A stretch of 25,065 nt of DNA from Pelargonium nanum (GCA_036897485.1 JAYMTF010001242.1:1-25065); one strand, 5' to 3'; positions 11,601-22,753 are shown, numbered from the stretch's first letter. Made by a program: numbers and translations. The notes: generated from the sequence alone by a model not told the origin.

Positions 11601-12197
11601 ATAAAGGATTTTTTATTATTCTCACAACTAGAAATATCTTCATTTAATTTATGTACTTTCCTAGTTTCTTATCTGATTCCGTTTTCGGTTTTAAGTTTAT
11701 TCCCATAATAAGGATTCATATATACTACGAGAATTTAAGTTACTAGATAAAAAGCTTTTTTGAGCATAGTTTTATAGTAAAAGAACATAGAGTGGCCTTA
11801 AAATGCCATTGTTTGAAATAGCCTCCTAAAGAAATTACTTACTAGTAACTTAGTATCCAGTTCTAAGACTAGTATTAAAGGGAATACTCTCGGGATACAC
11901 TTAGCAAAAAAGATAATAATTAGAGTAAGTTCGTCACGCAAGGGACAAAGTCATATTATCTGCATTTGGGATAAAGAGGTCACGGTTGTAAAAGCCGTCT
12001 CATATAACCTACCGCCTAGCCTAGAATTCTATTTTAGCAATGTCGTATACAAGAAAAGGAAAGTCTCAATAACGATAAAATATCTGTCGTACCAAGGCTA
12101 TTTAAAATTTCTGCAGAGTGTAGTGAACAGGAAATAATAAAGTAAACTTAATGCACCTCAAACCTTTGTTAACTCATTTTATGAAGTGTTTTAGAAT
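8609..12197. other. Non-coding stretch between trnK and the trnY-like relic
   Basis: About 3.6 kb with no supportable gene. The only noticeable frame is 61 codons at 9425-9610 on the minus strand, and its translation is not recognisable. There is a 7-bp tandem duplication of TTCTAGA at 8805-8818 and a hairpin at 10675-10709. I see no rRNA or intron core, and no further tRNA arm with a usable anticodon. Confidence 0.65.
10675..10709. repeat. Hairpin, 7-bp stem with outer 3-bp extension
   Basis: AGATAGA (10680-10686) pairs with TCTATCT (10698-10704) over an 11-nt loop. A 2-by-2 internal mismatch then leads to a further AAG (10675-10677) and CTT (10707-10709) pairing. It is AT-rich and not followed by a T run. 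A few such structures are expected by chance in 25 kb. Confidence 0.45.
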
Positions 12198-12270
12198 TCC
12201 TAGTAAAAGGATTCGAACCCATGGCTTTTATTCGGTTACATTCCGCGTCGTACCAACCACTTTTCTCAAG
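12198..12270 (-). pseudogene. Degenerate tRNA, trnY-like (GUA)
   Basis: On the minus strand this reads like a worn tRNA-Tyr. It holds a D-loop-like AGTGGTTGGTACGAC, then CGG-AATGTAA-CCG, a three-pair anticodon stem with GTA (plus-strand TAC at 12237-12239). After that comes a good T-arm ATGGG-TTCGAAT-CCTTT (12206-12222) with one mismatch and one wobble. The 3' acceptor strand would be TACTAGG with discriminator A, but no matching 5' strand exists. Plant organellar tRNA-Tyr carries a long variable arm; only about eight bases stand here. The T-loop and anticodon support a tRNA origin, while the lost acceptor pairing and variable arm point to a pseudogene. The tyrosine assignment is tentative. 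Confidence 0.4.
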
Positions 12271-12732
12271 TTTTTGCGGGATATCCTTTTTTGAGGTATA
12301 CTAAATGATATAGTAAAAACTAATTTATACTACGTGAATATTAAATTCTAAAATTTTAAGAGGGATAACATTCTTTATCTTTCAAAGCCCGGTTTTTATA
12401 GTTTAATGAGCTCTAAAATACGTAATCTTTATTTGATTGCCAAGTAGTTAGGTATTAAACAAATACAAAACTGAGAACAGTGGTAAATCGTAGGTTCCGA
12501 AACTTGACTTTTTCCTAGAATATACCTATAAAGTAAATACTGATTAAATTAAACTACCCCTTTATATAATACTACCCTTTTTACAAAGCTTGGAGTTACT
12601 TTTTTTAGTTATCTACAAAAATAGTATGAGTAGGTTGCCTTAATCAAATTAATAATTGCAGTATATTACAAGAGTTTACCGAGAAATAAATAAGGAGTTC
12701 TTAAACTACAAAGTTTAATTATAGAGTCTGCC

Positions 12733-12788
12733 CCTATATATAATATTTATACCTTATTATTCCAGTTTATAGTATATATTATATAAGG
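12733..12788. repeat. Long AT-rich inverted repeat
   Basis: CCT (12733-12735), one bulged A, then TATATAATAT (12737-12746) pair with ATATTATATA (12776-12785) and AGG (12786-12788). This gives 13 base pairs with a single bulge over a 29-nt loop. All but the closing pairs are A-T, so low-complexity composition could explain it. Confidence 0.5.
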
Positions 12789-15405
12789 CTTCTTATATTA
12801 CCGCCTCTTATTTAATTAAGGGATATGTCCCGAATTTAATAATTTTTACTTATGAATTACTAATGGATTTCTGTTATAAATCCTATTACCAGTGATATTT
12901 CTGCGGCAATAGCTCACTTACTTTTTATACTGAATGAATCTTATGACTAATATGGAATTAAAATGTTAAACTCTTCATACCTGGGTCTAAAAAATGCACT
13001 AAGACTAAGAATAGAGAAAGAACCTCAGTTTTTAAATATACTAAATCTGGGATTTGACCGCTTTATAGTATACTTATGAATATACTACGTACCGATAGCA
13101 GTAAATCTTGTACCTTCGTGCTTCTTGATGAAACCACATTTATTTAGGATATAAACACTCACTACTCCTAGCTTTAAGGAACTCTCGAGTTATGTTCGTT
13201 TACCACTTTTGTTGTTGTATTCCTTGATTTCCAACTTTAGAGCATTAGCCCATATTTGTCTATAAACATAAGTCTATCTAAAATATTCTTAGCATCTAGA
13301 ATGCGATTAGTCTTACTTTAGTAAGCTAAATTAGAGCCTTACCTTAGTAGAAGAACCCTCGGATTGCAGATAGTTGCCCCTTTTAATAACTTGAGAGCAT
13401 CTAACAGATACTCCTAAAAGAGTCTTGAGGAATCTAATAATTATAGGTATATAGTTTTTCAATATATGACCAACACTCAAAAAATATGCGTAAGTTCCTA
13501 TATTTGTTGTTTTAAGAAAGGATATCTAGGGCCGCCGAAAAACCTATCGTAGTAAAAGCACCTTACTAATAAGGAGAATATGGATTGCTTATTTCCTAAA
13601 TATGTACCGTCTTCTAAGACAAACAACTGATATGCTTTAGTTCCTACTTTTCCAAAGTACTTATCGCGTTCTCAAAGCCCATAATTGTCCATCCTCAAGG
13701 TTGCGATCTTTGTTCGTTCGTATATAATTTAAGAGGGAGCGCCTCTATTGAGAGTAATCGGTGTTCCAGCATAGTCATCCTTTTCTCATCTTACACTTAA
13801 CAATACGACTTGATACTTCTAAATTTCCCTGTTTATAGTTTTTGTTTAGCAATAGAATAATGATAAAATGAGATCTTTACTTCCACTGATATCAATCTTG
13901 AAGTGACTTCTGGTTAAATCCTAAACTCCTAATCTCAGTGATCCATCTTATTCGCTACTCCCTTTTTAGGTTTTTATATTGATTACTTGCTTTACCTAAG
14001 GCGCAATAACATTGCTCGGTATATCTCTCTTTCTATGGATCGTATTGGATTGACTCCCCTCTTTTCCATTTTATGTATGGGAGCTTCAAATATAAAGGTA
14101 TTCCACTAAGGGTTTTGTCTTGTTACTCAGTAAGTAAAGAAAATATCTAGCTCTAGTAATTTATACACGAAACTCTTTAGCATAATGTCTTTTATATTAT
14201 GTTCCAGAGTGGGTACAACCCTTTAGAGAGGGGACATATACTAAGGGACAAAAGCCCACTAGTACTTATTACACTTTATAAAGAGTGGCAATAAAATTCT
14301 GCTTCCAGCATCTTGCTTGCCTGTCCTACTTTATATAGTTCTCAAGATATAAACTACTTATTATATACAACAAAACCGGTATTATAGGAATTAGCTACAA
14401 GCTGACAAGCTTTCTTTATTTAGTATAGAATAATAAAAAATTCTTGTATTACAATCTATAAATTGATCCAGTAACCCGGAATAGAAATAGAGCCCTGTTA
14501 TAAGCTACACAGAGTCCCTTTCTTGAAAATTAAATAGATATTGAAACCCCGAGTTCCCCTAATCTTTTACGTTATGTAGGAGTACCTAAGTTAATAACGA
14601 AGTTTTCGAATCTGAAAGGTGGATAGAAAAATTGCTCGGTAAACTAAAACTATACTGTCCTTTTAACGCATGTGTAGTAAGGTATAGTAAATAGTTGGAG
14701 GATCCCTTATACGACTTTAAGGATTGCCAAATGCCTAGAGCTCAAAAAAATGGGGGGGAGATTTGCATAGTATAAAACCAAAACCGGAGACTTTAGTTAG
14801 TATACAATTAAGCATAAGTCTAGCTATCCTTATCCAAGAACCAAGAATAAGGGGCACGGGCTTTTATCTTTCTTAGATATTAGATATAGAATAAGTGTGT
14901 CCCTACGAATTGACAAGGTCTTTTATAACGACTTTATCGACACTGCCAGGGGCTTACTTTTAAAGAGCAATGATTGCACTTTTTTAGGATTACGCTCTCT
15001 ATATTGCTCAGGAGAGCTCTTATACTATAATTATAGTTTATGGACCCCTTGCCCTAATAACATATGCTATATAGGATTTATCCCAGAATCCCAGATAAGG
15101 ATACAAAAGTAGTTACACAGAAGGTCCTTAGGGTATATGCTCGCTCTTTGTGTAGCATATCAACAAAAAAGTTCAATTTGTTCCAATAGAGTAGCTCAGA
15201 GCTGCCTTTCTCTTTTTATTTGTAGCATAGCAAAGCTTTAATTATAATAAGTAAATTTATAGTTGGGAAACATCTAATGTATTTTTTGAAAGGGCAGCTC
15301 CCGTATCAAGGTATAGAAAGTGGCACGCATCTGAAAGCTTTAATATTTATTATACTAATTACAGTCATAAATGATATAATAAATCCCAAAAGCCTCGTAA
15401 AAGGA

Positions 15406-15474
15406 GCACCTCGATTAGATTAAATTCTCCGGACCCTATGAAACTGGGCGTAGCTAGCTCAGGAGCTGAGGTGC
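15406..15474. repeat. tRNA-length element closed by a 7-bp stem
   Basis: GCACCTC (15406-15412) and GAGGTGC (15468-15474) are perfect complements enclosing 55 nt, 69 nt in all, which is the length of a tRNA with its acceptor stem. No T-loop, D-loop or 7-nt anticodon loop with a five-pair stem can be found inside, so it is not called a tRNA. A further CTCC/GGAG pairing is possible near the closing stem. Confidence 0.35.
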
Positions 15475-15503
15475 AAATCGATCTTAGAAGGGGAGCTTTT
15501 TGC

Positions 15504-15519
15504 AGTACTTTAAAGTACT
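15504..15519. repeat. 16-bp perfect palindrome
   Basis: AGTACTTTAAAGTACT equals its own reverse complement across all 16 bases. It lies 29 bp after the tRNA-length stem at 15406-15474. With a per-pair match chance near 0.28, about one such palindrome is expected per 25 kb, so it is not remarkable alone. Confidence 0.6.
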
Positions 15520-16446
15520 ATAGTATTATCTATTTACATCTCTAACTACAGGAATAGCATTATCTATTAAGTAACAAGCAAGGTTTTTAGAATAACCAGG
15601 AAATAGAGTCCGCTTACTTTATTGGGAAAGAAACTTAGGATTTGTACGAATACTTCAAATTTTTGTATTTCTCTACATCTAAAAGAGGGAATGGACCCGG
15701 CTTGCAAAGAATAAAGATTTATAATATCTAGGGGCGCTCCCTTCCTCTGAAGTTAAAACCCTTAAGAACTGAATTCGGCTTCTTTAAGATATAAAGCTAG
15801 GAGTTAGTCATTAAATTACTATGTGAAAAACTGGAACTCTGAACACCGGATTGTTGGACTCTTTCTGTCAAAAGGGGCTTTTCTAATATATAGTTAGAAC
15901 CTCAATGTAATATAGTTCCCCTCGAAACCCCAGGTTTAGCCCGGTAATTGTTAATCTTTTATTTAGATCAGTTTATCTTAAAGAAGAACTGTGCCTGGCA
16001 AAAGTTATTTTATTTGTCTTAAAGCCTAGCTACGGGCTCCCATTTAGGGTTAAGGGGGATCAGAGTTATGTCTCAAATGCCCCTATTCCCAATTCCAGAA
16101 GCTACTAATGAAAGCTTCCTAAATGCCTGTGTGCTTTTTCTTTATTTCAGAATTACTTAATTACTTGTGTTTGCTCTTAATTTTCTTTTTATTCTTAACA
16201 TTTTAGCTGTTACTATACTATGATATGACCCAGAGTTTACCTATTTCTAAGCTCTCTGCCCTTTGTTAATTTGACTGAAAGTCAGAGGAAGAAAGCATAT
16301 TCTTTATTTTGTAGAAAAACCCCTTTTGGGGAGAAAGGCAATCTTTATTTCCCGGTATATTATTATAAGTGCTTGAATAAATACAGAATTTTATTTTCTT
16401 GGTTTTTAAACCTTTGAAGTAGTATAAATAAGAGAGCTAGCCCTTT

Positions 16447-16470
16447 ACAGGAGTTCCTTAAGAGTCCTGT
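16447..16470. repeat. Hairpin, 6-bp stem
   Basis: ACAGGA (16447-16452) and TCCTGT (16465-16470) are perfect complements over a 12-nt loop. No neighbouring gene gives it a role. Confidence 0.45.
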
Positions 16471-16752
16471 GCTGAATTTTCAGATTTAAGAGTATCAGTC
16501 AATTCCGGGTACAGTAGTTAGATTCGTTGCTACTAAAGGAAACTCTATATCTTTTTTACGTATGCTATAAAAGAGAATCCCCCTTTTTGCTAGTATAAAC
16601 TTCAGATATGTTTACGACGATCAAATAAAGTGCAGTTATAAGCTTTAAAACTCTAACATTAATAGGTACTGTCCAAGTCGATATCAATTTATATAAGCAC
16701 AATACACTGGACTTAGCATGAGACCTACTACCCATATATAATATGAAAGGCT

Positions 16753-16809
16753 ACTATAAAATTTATAACACCTTATACTAGTTAACTAGTAAGGCGCTCT
16801 TTTTATAGT
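16753..16809. repeat. Nested inverted repeat (palindrome inside a 9-bp stem)
   Basis: A perfect 16-bp palindrome TACTAGTTAACTAGTA (16776-16791) sits between the perfectly complementary arms ACTATAAAA (16753-16761) and TTTTATAGT (16801-16809). The spacers are 14 nt left and 9 nt right, and CCT (16771-16773) can pair with AGG (16792-16794) next to the palindrome. Folded, the 57-nt element is one long interrupted hairpin. Two independent dyads on nearly the same centre are hard to get by chance. Possible roles are a cruciform or recombination site, a processing signal, or the footprint of a small inverted-repeat element; none is shown by neighbours. Confidence 0.7.
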
Positions 16810-19800
16810 GTCATTTCAGAATAAAATAAACTGTGAATATCCAAAAGAAAAATCACTATTCTAACTGGGCTCTCTTTGCGAAGAACCTTTCCTCTCTGTA
16901 CGAGGTTAGTAAGACTAATTAGGATATTATTTTAAATTTATATTTTAAACCCAAGACGAAAAACACTAACCAATAGAATTGCATATTTGACTTGACTTCT
17001 AAACTTGAACATTTACCGGTTAGCTGCTTGTTTTGAAGTATGCGGTTATAGTATTTTTATACTCTGGTGTTGCTTTATATACACCTTGTACCTAACTATT
17101 ACAAAGAGGATTTCCTTTTCATATTGTTTAAAAAACTTAATCTTTAATAAAAATGAACTAGTAGGAGTCCTAACTCTAGTCTTCTATTAATATTCTATTA
17201 TTAAAAGGGGCAACTTAAAAGAAGGGGGATTGTTAAATTAAGAAATGGATTCCTAGACATAAATTATGCTTTAAGTCCTAGAGGATTCCCTGGCTGTCCT
17301 TAAGTTAGTTATAGTAGAATCTTTCTTGTGTTATTACAATCTTAAGGTAATGAATAATCCACGAGTATAAAGTCCAATTCTAGGGAAGCTTACTTTTTTT
17401 TTACGGGGTACAGCCTAGCGTCAACCTATTTGTATTAGTTCTCCTCAAGAAATCCTCGGGAGGATACCCTTATGACTGACATTGAAAAATCTAGGCATTC
17501 CTTATTTTAGAAACTCGTTATAATTTATACAACACTATAAGCGAAACATATATGGAAAAGTACCCCTAGTTTCTTATACAATACCTCTTTATTAACTCCA
17601 AGAGTACTTACTTTTGTGACTTAACGCTGGCTTAGCATAAAACACTTCTATTATACGAAACAAGTATCGCAGGGACCCCCTTAATAAGGAAATGCAAATC
17701 GTAGCGCCTCTATAGTTGAGTAAGAACCCTACCGCGGTGACTGCCCGCTTACAGCTGACAGAGAGCCCCTTTATGAAAGAGCTTCTTTTTACAAAATACG
17801 AAATCAAATAGCTTTGTAGTAAACTCCAGACTAGCCCTTTTTCGGAGGTACCTTACCCTTAAAAGCCGACCCGTATGAGTAAAAGAAGTTGCTGAATTCT
17901 TGCTTTCTAAAGGAAATCGATCCTTGTAGGCTACCTCTTTACCGGGGTACCCCTTATCTTTTTATTAAGAAATAAGTAATTACAAATAACGTAACACAGA
18001 AGCGGAGTCAGGGGGCGGTACTTTAAATTTAGATTAGTAATCCACGAGAGTCTTTTTTCGCCTTTCAACAGGGGTCTCTTTTAATCTACTCAAATCAAGG
18101 GATATTTGGTTCTGGAAATTCCACAGGATAATAAGTGTTAAGTAAACCTGCAAACAGATATAAGTACATGTAGAATACCCTACTCTGGGGCACCCTCTTA
18201 AAATAAATCAATTGAAAGTATATGAATATTACTTACTAGAAATCCTTGTTACCCTATTATAGGGCGTAAAATATATTAGAAGTCTTATTATGAAGTAGTT
18301 AAATAGATCTGCCGAATACTATCTAAATCTTATACTTAATCGGGAACAAGCTCCCTTTTTCTAAGTTCACGGCTTAATGGACCCAAAATTCCTAGTATTA
18401 GGGAGAACTGCCAGAACCCAGCTTTCTTTACATATTTGCTCGTACGCGGGATAATTTTAACAGAGGAGACAGTCTTTATGAGACCTCGTTCATGTCTCGG
18501 GGCTCTCGTGCTTGATAAAACGATTTCATAAGTATAACAAAAAGAAAGCTGCAGATTTTAAGCCTACCCCTAGTTACTTTTATAACCCTAATCTCGTAAT
18601 CATTAAGCGTAAAAATGGACAAAACTGCGATTTTTATCCTATATTTGCTATTGCAAGTTCAGTTCAGCTTTTTCCTATGGACACTAAAGAAACCTGGTAG
18701 AATGGGAATTTTTACAGCTAGTTTTAGTTTATTAGAATAGAGTGACTTAGCTATGCGCTTTACTAATACCTGCTAAAATATATTACATTAGTAATACCTT
18801 AATCGGACGCTCGTTGGTAATAAAGGTATTATAGATCATATTTTTCTCGAATATAGCACAAATTTAAATTCATAATTAGGGTAAAAAAGGTGTGTTCGCT
18901 CATGACAGATGGGATATATCTTGTAAGTAGTAAAGGGCCCTATTTACTATAAGGTATTTTATCATTAAGGGTATGCCAGAAAACTGCTTGCAACAAATAT
19001 GGAAATCCTTTTTTCAGCATGTCGGTTCAATTTGCATAAAACTTTGTATATAGTAGAAAGTTCTGCATCTAGATAAAAAGAAAATAGACACTTACTATAA
19101 AACCCTAGCGATATAGAGAGCTTTGGATAATCCTATGAGCTTCTATTACAGTAATTTTCTATGAACATAACTTTTTAGGAACAGGGGGCATCTACTCATC
19201 AAAATTCGAATCGACAAACCTTGTCTGACACTATAATAGGACTTTTCTTAATAAACTTTACTCACTATTTAACAGAGTCTCTCCTTTAGAAGAGGAATCC
19301 CCGAGCAGCCGTCCAAGCTACTAACTCTAGTGCGTGTGATTAGCTATAACTTTGTATGTATATAGGTCAACCATCCCTTTTTTAGCTGGTATGAATAAAA
19401 CACAGAAAAATAAACAGAAGCTATGGTAGAATCAGAAGGAGCTCTGAAAAAGGATAAATTCAGTAAGAAAACCTATAAGGACTCACCTGAAAAAATAAGA
19501 GAAACCTGTAATACAAAAACGAATATTTATTTAGTTATTTATTACTTGTATTCATGTAGTCTGGGATATATTACCCTATTTATTTTTATAAAAATAATTT
19601 TAAAGGTGTGAACTATACAACAAATAAGCCTAAAAAATATTGCTTTATATTAATGCCTAGTCCCGTTTTTCGCCAGGCACAAGATACGCTATATTTCCTT
19701 TGACTTAAATTCTGTATAATTTGATTGAAGAAAGAGCCCTTAATAAAGTTATTATAACAAAGGCACAGCAAACCTTCGGCACTATTCTTTTGGGATTTTA

Positions 19801-20266
19801 ATACTGCGACTTAATCGGAGTATGTGTAGTTAGAGTTCTTATAAATTAGTTAAGGGGATAAAGGGACTCTCGCTCCCCTTACCGTGGTACACGTAAATCA
19901 GCATTAACGGGTATGTACCTGCTATTAACTGTTCCTATATTTCATGTGCAATGTAAGTTGCAACTTCATAAACGATTTCGCTTTTAACCCTTGCTGGTTT
20001 TCGATTATATATACTGCCATCTGTTCCATTGGTCTGTAACTCAACTAGAACATTTCCGAATACCCTTAAACTCATGCATAGTCCTAACCCCAACCCCTAA
20101 ATCAGCACTCATTAGGAACTGTCGTAGTCTTTAACTACTCATAAGCCTTCTTGTTTAGATCCGTGATTTGCTATGAATATCTAGTATCTTCATTACTTTA
20201 AGTGATATAACGGGGGATTCAAATCTTTTTTTGTTTGCAAGGAAGGGATGACCTTAAACTTATACT

Positions 20267-20300
20267 AGTAGGGGTTATCTCCTAGTCGATAGGAGCTACT
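20267..20300. repeat. Hairpin, 11 bp with a 7-nt bulge
   Basis: CTCCTA (20279-20284) pairs with TAGGAG (20290-20295) over the 5-nt loop GTCGA. Past a one-sided 7-nt bulge, AGTAG (20267-20271) pairs with CTACT (20296-20300). All eleven pairs are Watson-Crick. It is a compact, plausible RNA stem-loop with no adjacent gene. Confidence 0.55.
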
Positions 20301-21505
20301 CATCCAAGCAGGTGGTTTAAGGCTAGGAATTTTTCTATGACGTTTTTAGTGTCCTACAATGAAATTGAAGAAAACCGGAAGTAAAAGTTTAATCAATATT
20401 TACGTTTCATATAGTTATGTTATATTGAAAATTAAATACAAGTAGAGTCTTTCCAAACGGGTAACTGGCCTAGGAGGCTTCTCTTCCGTTGGTATCCGAA
20501 TCTGCTTCCTAGCAATCGGTCATATCATTTGAGTGAACAAAAGAGACCTATAATAGGATAGATACCAGATTATATATAAATTAGCTGTCTTGCTGGGGTT
20601 TTTATTAAATGACTCTATGGGTTTCGAAAGGATAATTAGTATTATTCAAAAATAGTAGAACATCCATATAATATACAGGATTTCTTTACTTAAAAGGTTT
20701 TACACTTTCCAGGTATACCGGGCAATAAATAAGCTTAAAAGTATACAAAAAAGTTTAAAGCGAGAGTTCGTCACCACCTTATGGTTTTTGCCTTGGAATT
20801 GGGACAATAAGAGAGTTACCTTTAGGATATCCGGTTTATACTATAACTCCGAAAATGGGTAAAACGTAGTTAATTCAAGTCATGTCGTCTTGATGATAAT
20901 TACTAATGAGTATCTCAAATACAAGCTTCTTGGATATAAATAAGTTTGCTGTTACATAGGCGGTTTATATTCGTATAACTTACTCCTTAACTATAATCAA
21001 AAAGAGTCCGTTTTTATTCCTTTGATTCAGATGAGTAAATTTTAAATTTACTTATATTTTCTTCTGCTTATTCTTCATAAAACGTACCGCCCAATTTATG
21101 TGTTATAGGTTTAATCTTATTCATATAAGTTGAGTATGAGGCCTCTTTTACAGATCCTTTTGTGGTTTCTATGCCTAGTAGCACTCATAGGAAATAGTAG
21201 GCCTCTTCTGTACGACATTTGAAATATGCAAAAAACTCCGATATCTTTTCATTTCAATAGCCCCTAGCCCTTACTTTTTCAGGTGCGTATGGGTATCCTT
21301 CGGGACTCCTTTAGGTCTATTCCCAAAACTTTTAGTTATAGCAAATTTACCGGAAAAACGGACCCTATACTCGGATTAGTATACAGAAAGTGATAAATTC
21401 AACCGCAATCCTTGACTAAAAAAAGAAAAGAATCGACTAACTTACACGATTTGACTAGAATATTTATCAAAGTTAATTATAAATAAACCCTTTTTAGGCG
21501 GGTCT

Positions 21506-21518
21506 CTCCTTTAAGGAG
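21506..21518. repeat. Short palindrome followed by T-rich sequence
   Basis: CTCCTT (21506-21511) and AAGGAG (21513-21518) are complementary around a single T and are followed by TTCTTTT. It resembles a weak intrinsic terminator on the plus strand, but no gene ends before it. Confidence 0.35.
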
Positions 21519-21674
21519 TTCTTTTAATATCTATAAATACCCCTCACCATAAATTTATTCAAAAATATCGATTCAAGTATGTATTTAAATTTCTTACAAC
21601 TACTATCAATTTTCGCACAAGACTTTTTAGAGTACCTAAAGTAAGGAACAATAGTAGTGTGCAATTTATTATTT

Positions 21675-21689
21675 CCCGATCAAATCGGG
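21675..21689. repeat. Tight GC-rich hairpin
   Basis: CCCGAT (21675-21680) pairs perfectly with ATCGGG (21684-21689) over the 3-nt loop CAA. It is one of the tightest stems in the window, 4 of 6 pairs being G-C, and is flanked by AT-rich sequence. No T run follows. Confidence 0.5.
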
Positions 21690-22454
21690 TGATACCTATT
21701 TGCTGGATAAATAAGTAGCTAGATATTGGTCTGTAACTTCAACTTAATTGGTGTTACGTTTTCTTTTTCCCAGCTGTTTAGAAAGGTGATAACTTTGTCT
21801 TTCTTGTTTTCAAACGTTATAAAAATACGTACTTACATAAACTAGGGGTAGAAGCTACTGTTAAAAATCTATAGTTTTCAAACACGTGCAAGTAGAGTTT
21901 ATAGCCTAAGTAAAGTAGATCAAAGATTAATAATTCTAGGTAATTTAATGCAGCCGGGATTCTAAGTTATTAGGACTGTTCAGTATGCTTTTTGAAGAAA
22001 TAGGTTACCTATAAAAAAGGGTTACACTTACTCTAACTAAGTCTAAGTAGAGGTTTGGAAGTACATCAAAAAGCTGTATTATCAAGAGAGGGATTACAGC
22101 TGCTATATGTTAGGATAGTAAAAATGAATAAAAATCCATTAAAATGTAAATTTGGCGGGCGTTTCTATTATTTTACTGAAAATTCCATTTTTGTTTTTGA
22201 TTATTTGCAAAAAGTAAAACTTTACACTTTTGCATTTTAAGGGGTCTTTTATAGTTTAAAACTTATCCTATCCACAGTTCCAAGTAATTAATTACCTTTA
22301 GAGGAGCCCCTCTTATTTAACAAACCAGTTTTTGTCTTCGGAATTCCTTTTACCAACGTAACCCCATAAGATGAGTAGTCTTTATTCTATTTACGTGATT
22401 TTCTTTATATAGTTACAACTTACATAGGATCATTCAAATTTAACCCGTACTATC

Positions 22455-22484
22455 AAAAAAAGAAGTAATTACTTTCTTTTTTTT
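22455..22484. repeat. Near-perfect palindrome ending in T run
   Basis: Seven A, G, then AAGTAA (22455-22468) mirror TTACTT, one bulged T, C and eight T (22469-22484). This gives 14 base pairs with one bulge and no spacer. As transcript, the plus strand would form an A/U-rich hairpin running into a U tract and the minus strand would do much the same, so it could end transcription both ways. A-T runs raise the chance expectation, but the G-C pair and core pairs are in register. Confidence 0.6.
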
Positions 22485-22730
22485 GTATTTTACTGATGTT
22501 TTACTAAGTTTCTTATAACTAAGTTTTCTCGATGAATATAGATTTGGAAGGTCTTTTAACTTGAGTATAAAGGATCTACTCTATTTTTTGCTTGTTTGTA
22601 AATTACTTAATAGTCCCAGGTATCCCTTAAAAGAACATCGGCTTCTTGAGTGGTCTATGTTCCCCATATTGCCTTAAAGATCTTATTCCAGGAAAGATGA
22701 GCACTAGTAAATGAAATTCCATCATATGGC

Positions 22731-22753
22731 TCTTCTTACTCGAGAAAAGAAGA
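22731..22753. repeat. Hairpin with 7-bp stem
   Basis: TCTTCTT (22731-22737) and AAGAAGA (22747-22753) pair over a 9-nt loop that itself contains CTCGAG. It is purine/pyrimidine-segregated, with no neighbouring gene. Confidence 0.4.

Larger units (their letters stand above)
12271..16752. other. Non-coding stretch with AT-rich stem and palindrome
   Basis: About 4.5 kb without a supportable gene. The only frame above 60 codons is 71 codons at 14897-15112 (plus), which begins at GTG and is not recognisable. Structured DNA is at 12733-12788 (long AT stem), 15406-15474 (tRNA-sized closing stem), 15504-15519 (16-bp palindrome), 16320-16331 (CCCC-TTTT-GGGG) and 16447-16470 (ACAGGA/TCCTGT hairpin). 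A 7-bp tandem duplication TAGATAT lies at 14874-14887. Confidence 0.65.

Noticed and set aside
11991-12000. ACGG/CCGT small hairpin resembling an anticodon arm
   Set aside because: Only four pairs form, and there is no D-arm, T-arm or acceptor around it.
12475-12510. tRNA-like GTGGTAA followed by GTAGGTTC
   Set aside because: The D-loop and T-arm pieces are too close together, with no room for an anticodon arm, and no stems form.
14897-15112. 71-codon plus-strand frame
   Set aside because: It starts at GTG, has no recognisable motif, and shows no upstream signal.
17005-17190. 61-codon hydrophobic plus-strand frame
   Set aside because: It starts at TTG; the hydrophobic content follows from T-rich codons, and there is no family resemblance.
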